From: Ascidia mentula
Taxonomy: Eukaryota > Chordata > Ascidiacea > Phlebobranchia > Ascidiidae
Reading direction: 5' to 3'
Length of the DNA stretch: 64,000 nucleotides
NCBI GenBank assembly: GCA_947561715.1
Contig: OX387199.1
Span: forward strand, 9,243,001-9,307,000
The notes under the pieces were generated by a model that did not search any database, was not told where the DNA came from, and worked only from the letters and a program-made list of their open reading frames with translations. Shown here one piece after another: positions 42,537-53,530 of the stretch. The position numbers and the translations under genes are program-made. Within the stretch, counting starts at the first letter, position 1. Each line of letters begins with the position of its first letter.

Positions 42537-44745
42537 ATTGAATTTTCAGCTAAGAATTTGTTGTCTGAAAAAGTGCGGTTTGAATGAATCGATCTTTAAC
42601 GGCAACATTATCGGAGGATATTGGTTTCAATATCATCACAAACACAAGCTAGAAACAGTTATCAATATTGTAGGGCATAAATTGGTAGACATGAAGAATA
42701 ATGATCCAAGTGGTGCTAAAAAAGCGGAGTCCGTCCAATACGGGAATGCCGCCTTTTCATATCTTCAAGTACAAGATTTCTTCGCCATTCGAAATAGCGG
42801 ACCAACAACGAATAAATTTTCCTGGTGCAAAATAAAAGTGCAGTTTTGAATTGGAGTTACCGTTAACCATGAAACAAAATGTTTGTTTTATAATGGGTCG
42901 TTCTTCTAAGTTACTGTGGAAAAAATATGCAAGCTTCGTTGATGGCAATGTGTAGAAACCACGTACATTCCTGGAGGTTTGGAGCATCTGGTGAATCCGA
43001 TTGTGTTGTACTTGAATTCTCAACCTTTTGTAGAACCCTACACAACAATTCCGACAACGCTTTGGCACATTAAACGAAGAAACATGTTCCTTATTTAAGA
43101 AAAAATATGTACAAAAAAAATCTTTATAAGAAGTAAAAAAAACATTATTCTTTAAAATGTCATTTCACGCAAATCGCATTACCATTCTGATGCAAGAAGA
43201 AAATTTGTCATGCCGGACTTAGCTGGAGAGGGAATTGCTGCCAAGGCATCGTACAACTGGTTTATGTCTTTCGTGTTCTTTGTGCCATCATTCCTCTCCC
43301 TCAGTGTGCCTCTTGTTTCAACTAGTTTTACCCCGATAATTAATTACGCCGAAGACGCCAACAACAAGAAACATAAACATGATTTTAAATTCATACTTTG
43401 CTCCAGTTTGTGACGATATCCAAATAAATTTCCACTGGAAGCAAATAAACAAAAATGTAAACTTTATACAATTTTCTTTTTGCCTGTAAACTAATATGCA
43501 GTCCGTTTGAAGCCATCCGAAAAGATGTATTCAGTTGTCTAGACTGTTGAACCAGCAAATCTTGTTTGGCCTACCATTAACACCAATTTACAAGCGCTAC
43601 TGTAACTAAAATGTCAACTTGTTTATATAAACGAAAGAAATGTTAAAAATTATCCCCACTCTGCTTGTATTATCGTATTTTCCTATTTCTACTTTCCATT
43701 TATTATCATTTCAACCGCTGACTCCAACACTGCAGCGCTCTTGTCCCATCATAATTACAACTTGTGCCCAACAAAGAATTGTGCAATGTAAGCCAAGTTT
43801 ACTATTTTTTACGTTGGCAAGTTAATCATTGACTGTAGCGTGGTTTTCTTGTTACGCATCTTTCTGTTATATTGTTGCAGTACAAAGGTGCTTGGATTTA
43901 CTGCATCTGTTTGTCGACCGTTTCACAATCAAGGTCGCGCGAAATAGTTTGAAGCTGTAAAACGCTGTTGTTGAAAGTTGTAACCATTGCTTTTAAAGCA
44001 AGCACACAAAATACCTTGGCATTTCTGCTTTGAACTCGTTTGAATGAAGAAAAGAAACTGACAGGCGGATTAATCACGTAAGCGTACAATGAATTGCAAA
44101 GCAAACGCATGAGAATGATGGATATTTATTCGAAAAAACGAATCTCGAACACTTACGAAACGTAGCAAACATGTAGTTTGACAAGAATGTGGTCGTTTTG
44201 TTGCAAGTCGGGGTGACTGATGGTTAATTAGAGCTCGGTGGTAATACTCGCCCAGCCGAGGGACTTGATATTTTTTTTCGTTTCCATTAAAATCTTCTGC
44301 TTGTTGATTCTCAGCATCAGAAAAATTCTTGTAACCATGTTTTATGTTGGTTTATATTTTTGATTCAAGTGAGTTTGTCGGTCGCGGAAAGGCGACTTTT
44401 GCCAAACCGATCATCGGCCATTCGAGAAAAAGGGTCAAAATTAAAGCACAGCTTAACGTGATGACCAGGTTACCTGTAAATGTTGTGTTATTTTTACTCC
44501 TTTTATCGAATGTTGTGTTATTTTTTCTTCACCAATTTAGTATTAAAAAACATTTTGATTATGAAATATCTATTTGCAAATACGTTAGGACCTGGAAATA
44601 ATTGCTAATAAATTATATTGGTTTGGTAAAAATTTTAATGAAAGTGATAGGTCGTATCGGTGCACATATCAGATTAACTTGACTGATAAGTCGTCATACA
44701 GTTGAAAACCCCTCCGTAATTAACAATAGAGATATCCGCACTTAC
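42537..44745. other. No gene recognised
   Basis: AT-rich DNA. A minus-strand stretch around 43200-43340 has a plausible open frame (NDGTKNTKDINQLYDAL) that could be an exon of an NRF-6-like luminal domain, but the match is too weak to call. Confidence 0.35.
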
Positions 44746-45260
44746 CTAAGTACATATACACCAAGTTGATAGTAAGAAAATAAAAGTACGTTTCCTGGGA
44801 TGTCATGTACCAAAACAACACAGGAATATGAACCAAATAAGCGTTGTAGGTGAGGCGAGACAGAGGTGTAAAGATTGACCAATCCAAAAACACTTTAATT
44901 GGACCTGCAAAAAGATATAGCATAAGACTACTATGTTTAGTATTGGCCTACCACAAATCTTGCTTTACACAGGTTTGCAACTACCGCCTATTTTACCACT
45001 TGTGATCGCAATGCAGTATTTAGCCGAAACAAAGTGTTTACACCTATATTCGTTTCTACATCAACACTTGCATGCGCAAAACTCACCTCCTTATCCGCTA
45101 CAGCAGGCGATGACCAACCAAGCAAGGGAGACACCCCAAGTTGAACGAGCGAATGTTTCGTAAAACGTTAAAAGTTCCCTGCTTAGTGGCTCGAGGTTGC
45201 ACACTTTTGCAAATGAACCGAAAACCACTGCGCATGCTGCAGTGGCGGCAAGCAACCAAC
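44746..45260 (-). pseudogene. NRF-6-like acyltransferase, two C-terminal-half exons with a stop
   Basis: The exon at 45087-45260 (acceptor TTCTCAG, donor GTGAG) encodes GWLLAATAACAVVFG and ends WLVIACCSG, stop, G. The family has an aromatic residue between two glycines here, so a Tyr codon has probably become TAA. The exon at 44746-44904 (acceptor TTTGCAG, donor GTAAGT) continues FLDWSIFTPLSRLTYNAYLVH, one of the best conserved segments of the family. Such proteins are multi-pass membrane acyltransferases. Exon borders and phase fit, so it was a genuine gene. The stop suggests a pseudogene. Confidence 0.7.
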
Positions 45261-45329
45261 CTGAGAAGACGTGCAAATTGTTTTTTACAATGATAATAAA
45301 ATTCTTAATTGGCAAAATTTCAATCATGT

Positions 45330-45480
45330 CAATTTACAGTGTGCATGCAAATCGTTTATCCTCTTTTGCTTGCTTCTGTGATAAACCCACACATTCATGT
45401 GAAACCATTGACCACATCGAGTGCACTCAACCCAAAGAGTGTTTTTGTGATAAGTATGACAAAACACACACGAAAGCTAA
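45330..45480 (-). pseudogene. PHD-finger fragment, homologous to 50455-50620
   Basis: The minus strand reads WVECTRCGQWFHMNVW (about 45390-45440), close to WIECTRCKQWFHIKC at 50455-50620. The first Cys pair is degraded and the following Cys is missing. The flanking non-coding bases also match the second copy, so both are copies of one repeat. Confidence 0.6.
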
Positions 45481-45975
45481 ATATTGCCACTTACTTGTTG
45501 GGAAAACCCCCTGCCTCTGCCCTGCAACACAAAACCATAAGCAACTACAAATACTTCAACATTAGTTACATTACAACATAATTGCAACTTACCCTTCCTC
45601 TCATGTTTGCGTTCTATAAAATTATTACTAATGTCATGTAATAGCCGATTGTATAAAGTAGTTTGAATGAGGAATGGCGCAACAAGTATATTTAAATATT
45701 ATACTTATTTTATTTTCAAGCTACACTACGTTTTAATTTGTTCCTGTGAAAAATATTACTAAATAAGAATCCAGCAATAAAAATTTAATTTACCCTTTGA
45801 AAAAATTCTTTCTTATTCAGCCATGTGCAAAATCAATATTTTGGGTATGCACTGCAAGTTTTGTAGCTATACTATGTAAATAATGCATTATTTACTTACA
45901 TAGCCTCTGACCTTATCTTCTTTTCTCTGCACAAGAAACAACAATAATTATCATATTCATTGTAACCATCCAGAC
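45431..45975 (+). repeat. Left arm of a long inverted repeat around the hAT/MITE block
   Basis: From CATGTTTGCGTTC (about 45602) to CATTGTAACCATCC (about 45970) it matches the reverse complement of 48888-49235 nearly base for base. Homology resumes at 45431-45465 (TTTTTGTGATAAGTATGAC) after about 130 bp present only in this arm. Confidence 0.85.
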
Positions 45976-45986
45976 TTTCAGAACAT

Positions 45987-47585
45987 TTGACTAGAATTCA
46001 TCCAGATAAAACTAACAAAGATAAAGCACATTTTCAATCACTTTGGGACACATTGAAAAAGCAAAAAAACGCGGTCTCTATGTTTACAAACACTTCTCAC
46101 AAAAGTGACGATGGATTACTGGCTTCTTATAACTTATCTCTGATGATTGCTAAAAAGGGCAAACCTCATACAATTGGTGAGGAACTCATTCTACCGTCGG
46201 TAAAGGAGGTTTTGGACACAGTTGTGCACCACAAAGCGTCTTCAAAGATTATTAAGTCAATTCCACTGAGCAACAACACTGTACAGACGTATTGATGAAA
46301 ATGGCTGGCGATATAGAAGGCAGATTATGCAGCATACTTAAACGCACAGAATTTAGCCTTCAATTAGATGAGTCTACTTTACCAGGAAATGAGTCACTAC
46401 TTCTGGGATATGTTCGTTTTGCTAACAATGGATCTCTACACGAGGAGCTGGCAATAGCCAAACTGCTAGAAACCGATACTCGGTGTAAAACAGTTTATCA
46501 CGAAGTAAAGGATTTTTTTGAACATAATAAAATTCCATTGACCAATGTGATAGCTTGTGCAACAGATGGCGCACCATCATCTATGATGGGTCGTCATAAA
46601 GGTTTCGTTGCATTTCTCAAAGAAGCAAATCCACGTGTGCTTACAATTCATTGCGTGATTCATCGACAGCATTTGGTGGCAAAAGCTATGAGCGTGCGAC
46701 TCGATCTATCTTTGAAGACTGTCATTAAAGCAGTTAATAAAATTAAAGCCCATGCTCTTAATTCACGCTTATTTAAACAACTATGCAATCAAAATGATAA
46801 GACATTCGAGCGTTTACTACTGCACACCGAAGTAAGATGGCTTTCCATGGGAAACTGCCTTGCGCGTTTTTACTCTCTCTTTGCCTGTGTCGTGGAATTC
46901 ATGTCAAATTGTGACCCTGATCTTGCGAAAGAAATAGTAAAAGCAAAAAATGACATCGCGTACTTGTCAGATATATTTTCCAAGTTTAATGAATTAAATT
47001 TATCTTTGCAAGGAAATGATATGAATCTCATCAAAGTCAAATCGGCCCTTTCTGGATTTAAAAGTAAGCTTCTATTGTATCAACGAAATTTATAAAGACG
47101 AGAATTTTTCCAATTTTTAAACTTGCACCAACTTGCTGGAAGTGACAACGGCGTATCGGATGGTGATGTTGACACGTATCACAACCACCTTTTGGCACTC
47201 CAAAAGGACATGCAAGTGAGATTCAAGGATATATTTGAATTAGAAATTCCGGATTGGTATCTGAATGTGGAATCCTCGAGGAAGAATTAGTGACGTTGCA
47301 AAACGACTTAAACCGAAGTTTACTACTTCCTATCAAGCATTCTGGCTGCAAAATGAAATTGTAGAAAGATACCCTCATGTATGGGAAAGGGCAAAACTTT
47401 ATTTTATTGATTTTCCCAGCTCTAACTTGGTGGAACGTGCGTTCAGCGCAGTCACCACTCTTTTAGATGGAAAAGGAAAAAATCTTGATATCATCAATAG
47501 AGGAGACTTACGTTTGTTTTTGACCGACATGAAACCGGATGTTGAGAAATTGGTGATATTGCACCAACCTCACCCATCGCATTAA
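45987..47585 (+). pseudogene. hAT transposase (ZBED5/FAM200-like), frameshifted
   Basis: Three open segments follow the normal order. 45987-46295 carries the N-terminal part before the catalytic domain, ending SNNTVQ. 46300-47095 carries the RNase-H-like core, with DESTLPG, ATDGAPSSMMGRHKGF, CVIHRQHLVAKAMS and EVRWLSMGNCLARF. 47265-47585 carries the C-terminal dimerisation part, SSNLVERAFSAVT to HQPHPSH. Frames break near 46290 (twice) and between 47095 and 47265. The BED zinc finger is not seen. The 3' terminus is at 47687 (GTTTGGGAAACACTG). It is a recent but dead copy. A related orphan end lies at 24448. Confidence 0.85.
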
Positions 47586-47701
47586 TTGACGATAGCAACA
47601 AATAAATTCGTTGTGTTTTCTGTTGGGCGCTGTCAAATGACTAAGGTGTTTGGGGAGCGGTACAGAAAAAAAGTTTGGGAAACACTGCGCTATGTAGTGT
47701 A

Positions 47702-48591
47702 GGGAGACCGGGGATACCTCGGACACGGGGATACTTCGGACCAGGTATTTTACGTCACAATTAGGTATTGTTAAGACACTGATACAAAAGCTTTATGTCT
47801 CCATCAAACGTTAACAGGAACTTTGGAATTAAATCATGTCTGCTTAAAAAATTATAATCGAAAAAGTCAATTTATCAGTGAAACCAAGTTTTTCAATTTG
47901 CATGTGTAAGGCTATATATCAGTCACAGTTAATCAAAATGCAGTATTTTTTGGTTAATTGCATATTCAAATGTGTATTCTTGGATAGGCCAATGGAGATT
48001 TTGTGTTATCTTTAAAAATAAGGCCATATTTTAATAATTTCTGTGTCGTCACGTGGTCGGGGATACTTCGGACATCATGGCAAGAAATCGCCAGAAGACC
48101 ACACTTTTTGAGTTTTTTGAAAAATTATCAGGTCATAGAAGAGAATATACAGAGGCTATATGAAATCATCGAATTTTGGCAGCAAAAAAAAGACCCGAAA
48201 ATCTATATATTCGTGCTGCGTAAAAGTACATGAGTTACCCAAAGTATGAACGTATGGAAGGGTCGAAACGATAAGTAGCCACGCCCCGATTCCTGAAAGC
48301 TTGAATGATATTATATGCGCTAATGCCCCAATGGTGATATTGCGCCAAGTTTGATTTCAGATATTTGTTAATAAACAAAAAAACGTCAGTTTAAAACTTG
48401 CTGTGGACATTTGAGACCTGTTTAATTGGCTGAATGAGCATTTTTAGTGAGCTAAAACGAACCAAAACCCTTTTGTTTTTTGAGCAATGCTTTACTACTT
48501 ACAACAAAGTAAAATTTAAGAATGTAGTTCATAATTTTAAAAAAATATGAGCAATTTTCCCAAAACCGTCCGAGCTATCCCCGGTCTCCCC
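47702..48591. mobile_element. MITE with GGGAGACCGGGGATA inverted termini and TA duplication
   Basis: The left end is TA then GGGAGACCGGGGATACCTCGGAC. The right end is the inverse, GTCCGAGCTATCCCCGGTCTCCCC then TA. This gives 890 bp without a transposase. The 15-base phrase GGGGATACTTCGGAC recurs inside at about 47729 and 48059. TA flanks suggest mobilisation by a Tc1/mariner/pogo-type enzyme. It inserted about 14 bp after the hAT 3' end. Confidence 0.75.
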
Positions 48592-48593
48592 TA

Positions 48594-48887
48594 CACGTGT
48601 AGGATTGTAAAGCCCTTTTTGCTTACGTGCTTGTTTTTCAGGATTTGTTTATTCGCTTTTACTTTATGTGCTAGCGACGAACCTCACAAATTTATATATT
48701 TTTCAGAAATGGAAAACAACATAAGCAATTGTCCGTTTATTTTCCACGGCGTTATTATAGTTGGCTGCCCAGGCACTCCTTTGAGGAGTTAAAAAGGTAT
48801 GTAGTGTGTTTTTGTGCCATAAAGGAAAATTGGGACCCTGTAGTAGGAGTAGCAATTTGGTAAATTGCAGTATATAAGGTCGCCTGG
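48594..48887. other. Spacer between MITE and right inverted-repeat arm
   Basis: About 290 bp, AT-rich, with no recognisable gene. A short plus-strand frame (MENNISNCPF...) is unsupported. Confidence 0.4.
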
Positions 48888-49262
48888 TTACAATGAATAT
48901 GATAATAATTGTTGTTTCTTGTGCAGAGAAAAGAAGGTAAGGCCAGAGTCTGTGTAAGTAAATAATGCATTATAGCCACAAAACTTGATTTTGCAGATGG
49001 CTGAATAAGAAAAAAATTTATCATAGGGTAAATCAAATTTTTATTGCTGGATTCTTATTTAGTAACATTTTTCACAGGAACAAATTAAAACGTAGTGTAG
49101 CTTGAAAATAAAATAAGGATAATATTAAAATATACTTGTTGCACCATTCCTGATTTAAACTACTTTATACAATCGGCTATTACATGACATTAGCAATAAT
49201 TTTATAGAACGCAAACATGAGAGGAAGGGTAATTTGTCATACTTATCACAAAAATGTTTTAG
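48888..49262 (-). repeat. Right arm of the long inverted repeat
   Basis: The reverse complement matches 45602-45975 across about 350 bp with scattered changes and small indels, then 45431-45465. The arm lacks the PHD-coding extension seen at the left side. Confidence 0.85.
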
Positions 49263-50420
49263 GGTCGAAGCTCCCAACTACGTGTAAGTATTGATATGCT
49301 TAGGGTCTTTTACAACCCATTAGTATTATTTTTTTTAATTTATTGAACGCATTTCTTATTTCCATTTGAAACTCTAAATCTGTTTTATTTTTGCATATTT
49401 TTACAGCAGAGAAGCCCGTCTGTTAAAGTAAGTGTCAATAAACTACATTAAATTATTTCCATTTCATTAACATAGTGGTTTAAGACACCTTTCTGTGACT
49501 TTAATTGTTGTGATTCTTAAGCTTCACTTAGCTCGTCCTAGCGTAAAAAAGAGTTTGCGAAAAAATCAATAGCACTATTGTGAAAACAAGCACCGACAAA
49601 CAACAACGTTGCGAAATCAGTTATTGACATGTAACCTTGAGAATTTTGTATTGGATTTACTCGAACTGCATCATTGAAATTGCATTTTTTATTGCGAGTA
49701 TTCGAATGCTTTACTAATTTCCACACAACCCAATAATTATGAAGTCTTTCCCATTGCGAAATCACATTCACAAGCTGCCTTAATCAGATGCCGGGAAAAC
49801 TTCCAAATGTAACACAGTTATCAGACGTAAACACTAGCCACGCCTTATTTAAGTAGAATCCTTATTCAAACGGAATCCTGTTTGTTAAAACACATGACAA
49901 AAAACTGACAACACAAGAACAAGCAAACATAACCACGCGGTCTGCACGCGCACAACTACTGCGCAGCCTTCACTATGAGTGTTGCGCCAAACATAGAAAT
50001 CACAACAATAACGAAAAGAACTATTAAATTTTGGTTTGGGAATCTACAATCTTGTTGCAGATGGTTGCACAAATCCATTATCAAAAAATAATTCTAATTC
50101 CGACATTTCCAGGGGATTTTGTCTTACCTTTTTTCGTTTGTATGAGCATTGAGCGGCAAAATAAACAGCCATTATTACTTGCTGACGCAGCTGTGCGGCT
50201 TTGTCCGGAATAAATCACTACTTAGCGAGGTCACCCAATACTAGCTAATTGGCAACCACACAAAGCGTTCAGGCACAATGCAAAGTAATGGCCTAACGGT
50301 CAACCACATTCACACACAAATGACGTTCAATTTTGTCATGAAACTCATCCCTGTGCAGAACGTTTAGCCTTTTCAGACTTATTTGGTTGGTTGACCACAC
50401 TTGCGTTCAACTAGGCTCAC
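49263..50420. other. No gene recognised
   Basis: AT-rich sequence without convincing exons or RNA genes. Confidence 0.4.
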
Positions 50421-50454
50421 CTCCAGTATTTCAATTATAATCATTAATTTACAG

Positions 50455-50620
50455 TGCACAAACAAAATATTTGTCCCGATTTGTATTTTGAAGTAAAATA
50501 CCAACACATTTGATATGAAACCACTGTTTGCATCGAGTGCATTCAATCCAGTCCATTTGTAAGCGGTCAGTAACATCATCATTGCATGATTTGCATATTT
50601 TTTTGGCCATTGTGTCAAGC
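50455..50620 (-). pseudogene. PHD-type zinc finger exon
   Basis: From an ATG near 50610, the minus strand reads MAKKICKSC, then DWIECTRCKQWFHIKCVG and FVC. This is the Cys4-His-Cys3 spacing of a PHD finger except for the final Cys, which would lie beyond the exon or be lost. PHD fingers read histone tails, and they also occur in some large DNA transposons. A second degraded copy lies at 45330-45480, so this is likely part of a repeat family. Nearby KDZ-like and possible Ulp1-like pieces may belong to the same family, but they are on the other strand. Confidence 0.55.
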
Positions 50621-51689
50621 CTTTTTCCAGCAATCAATCTAAAGATTTCAAGCCTATAGCTGTGCACAAAAGTGTTTTGTTGGAGACTTTTTCTAGTTGC
50701 TAGCCATTTGGCATGCATACAAATGATTACTCCACAACTTGATCAATCAGGTTGTTTTGTTCTTTGTGGACTTTCCAAAGTAGTAATTTTCCAAGCAAAT
50801 TTTGTTGTTAACAAATAGTTTCCCACGACTCTTGCAGTTTTAGCATTGTTGTAAGTTTGCAAACAAGGCATTGTCATTGGGTCTATGTAAAACATTTTTT
50901 GGCTAACAATGTCAACAAGCAAAACCCAGCAGAAACTGGAGGGGCATAAAAATTGCTAGTTTTGCTTGCAAATTTACTCCTTCCCAAACTTTTTTGATTG
51001 AAGCCTTCCTCTGCAATGTTTGAGCCACATCAGAACAAACATAAAAGGTATGCGGGTAAATGCTTGTTAATTGCCATAGGTAACTGTTGATAACTTCGAC
51101 ATAAAGTCAAGCAACTTTAATCTGCTGTCACATTTTTCAATTTACAAACTTCCTGTGGCGGTAATGAGTCGATTTTTACTCCAACAAAGAAGTGACATGA
51201 GGGCCATTTTGTAAAACCTTACTTGAACCTTTGTAAGCTGTAATTTGTTGTTGTACCCCTGATTTTTTGCTCCTACCATCGGCTTTTCACTTGTTTGAAG
51301 ATGCTTACATGGTGCTTTCAAGTAGTTGGTCGACAAGTGCCTCAAGACCCTTTTTCCTACACTTGTAAATGTTTTCTGTACAAATCATATATTAAAGGAT
51401 GTCGAATGGTGGATTAAAAAGCATGGTGGTGAAAAAGATGACGAAAAGGTCTTAAAAAATTAAATTACGCGTTTGCAGCGTGACCAACAATATTGCGGAG
51501 AACAAGAACCACATGCTAAAGGCAGTAACAGAACACAAACTTTTTTTTCAATAGACCTGATATCATAATTTTGAAATAAGTTCAGTATATGTAGCACTAC
51601 GACATTTTGCGGGCAGTAACTGGTTTTGGAAGATATCAAGTAAAGCTGCCGAATTTCAGCCTTTTCCATGACTTAACTATAATTCGGAA

Positions 51690-52100
51690 ATCAAAATTGA
51701 CGAAGGATGGAGCAAAACCTATCTATGTTTGGATGGAACCCGATGGTTGACAGAGGAAACACTGGAATTTTCAATACAGTGCCTTATAAACGATACCGCA
51801 AGTCAAAGATTTATTTTATTCGATTCATTTCATTGAGAGTGTGCGGAACCTAACGTGCACGATGCGATCATTTGCCTGCGAGAAAGAAGCAATCAACTTT
51901 GACCAATTTTGCTTTGTATGTAACACTGTAGGTCATTGGTTTGCCGTAGTGGCAAAAAAAGAAAAAAATATTGCTTTGATTACCGCCTTGGAAACGTTAA
52001 CATCATCACTTTACAGTCACCGCTTGTTACGCCGTTGCCGGTATAAAACTTACGCAGAATGGAAATTTTTAAAGTGCGAAGATCCACAACAGTTTTAGCA
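51690..52100 (+). pseudogene. Possible Ulp1-type peptidase fragment
   Basis: An open segment with VGHWFAVVAKKEKNIALI (about 51930-51985), preceded in other frames by a GNTGIFNTVPYK-like stretch, faintly recalls the catalytic His region of Ulp1-like SUMO peptidases found in KDZ and related transposons. The expected Asp and Cys are not evident and frames are broken. Low confidence. Confidence 0.2.
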
Positions 52101-52725
52101 CCGTTTGTAGCGAAATGTGGTTAAGGAGTGCAATGTTTGTGCCCAAAGAAAGTTCATTCAAATTTGCAATGCCTGGAAGTGGCAGAGAAACAGTTTTTTG
52201 CATCACAATTAGCCCACACAAAACAAGATTTATAACACAAATGCTGTTTAACATAAGATTAGTGTGTTTTATAAACATTTCAACTTTGCAAAAAATATGT
52301 TTGGAAATTTTTATCTGGTTTCTTGCGGCTTATTCAGGGTGGCTTCCATCTTTGCAGAATCTGCAGTGTTAAAGTTTTGTAACAATTTTGTTTTATCAAT
52401 CAAGAATCATACATGATTATCCATTTTTCTTAAATCCAATATAAACAATCACCCGATCCGTCGGACTTTCTTACGCTTAGAACGGGCCGGCATAAATGTT
52501 TATAACGCATTGTCAGATTATGCTCTCCCATGCACTGGCATAACTTTCCTGCGATAATAACGGACTGAAATTTCGTTCCCTGCACACGATGCGACTGACG
52601 AAGCGTGTCTATTTTATCGTCTGTAGACTGTTTAATTCCGTGTGTCAACATTTGCCAGCAAATCACAGCTTATATTTTGTTTTGTGGAAAATTGAACGTG
52701 CAAGGTGCAAACGCAAGTGTCAAAA

Positions 52726-53527
52726 ATGCCTAGATACCAGCAGGTAGCCTATTTCTTACGTATTTTCTAGACCTACTACTCACGGTATACAGAAATACAA
52801 TTTGTAGTTTATGTATGTTAAAAGAATCTTTAAATTCTTTGCAGCCACTTCACAAAAAGAAAATTACCAGCCTGTATAAAGTTGTAGACGTGAGAGAAAA
52901 AAGCAAGAAAAAGAAGCAAACATTTTTTGAGGCGTTTAAGTGTGTGAAAACACAGTTGCAAGTGGATAAAAGCAATAGTTCGTCCTCCGCCTATGCCCCA
53001 CCTGTAAGTTCTTCTTTCGAACAAGCATCTGTGGAAGAAAAACAGAGCAAACAACTAAAAAATTAGTTGTGACGAAAGAAGGGCACTCTTAATCAAAAGA
53101 TGGAGAAATATTGAAAATGACCTGTTAAATGTTGCCATACAATCTTTCACAATAAGTACTGAAGTTTGCATGGCATGCCATGAATTGTGTCTGGACAAAA
53201 TTACACGTTGTCAAGATTGTGGCACAAATGCTTTCTACTGCGTGCAATGTTGGAAGAAGTGTCACAGGCAGATGTATTATAATAAACCAGATTTGTGGCA
53301 GGTACCCGATAAATTATTTAGTTTTTCTTTTCTTCAAGCTATGGCCATATAGTGTTTATAAACACATATATGCCTGCCATGTAATTTTGCTTGAGCATTG
53401 GTGCATAAACTATTACATTTTTACAAAAATGTGCACACAGAATGGAAGATTTCAACATATAGACCTTGGTCCCAAGCTCTTAAAAAGAACTGACCATAAA
53501 TGCTGCACCAAATACCAACGTCCCTGA
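52726..53527 (+). CDS. KDZ-transposon-type CxC cysteine-cluster gene fragment
   Basis: The likely start is MPRYQQ (52726-52743, donor GTAGCC). Next comes a Lys-rich exon 52845-53003 (PLHKKKITSLYKVV..., donor GTAAGT), then an exon from about 53080 to 53301 with RRALLIKRWRNIEN and a cluster CMACHELC...RCQDCG...YCVQCWKKCH. The last is 53441-53527 with NGRFQHIDLGPKLL and HKCC. Order and spacing (Cys pairs, then W, then H..C) resemble the CxC clusters found upstream of KDZ transposases. The transposase core itself is not visible. The junction before the cluster exon is unresolved: the open frame of the Lys-rich exon closes at 53066. Confidence 0.45.
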
Positions 53528-53530
53528 TCT

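Noticed and set aside
43210..43413. 67-codon plus-strand frame MPDLAGEG...
   Set aside because: No supporting motif. The minus strand looks slightly more coding-like, but it is also unproven.
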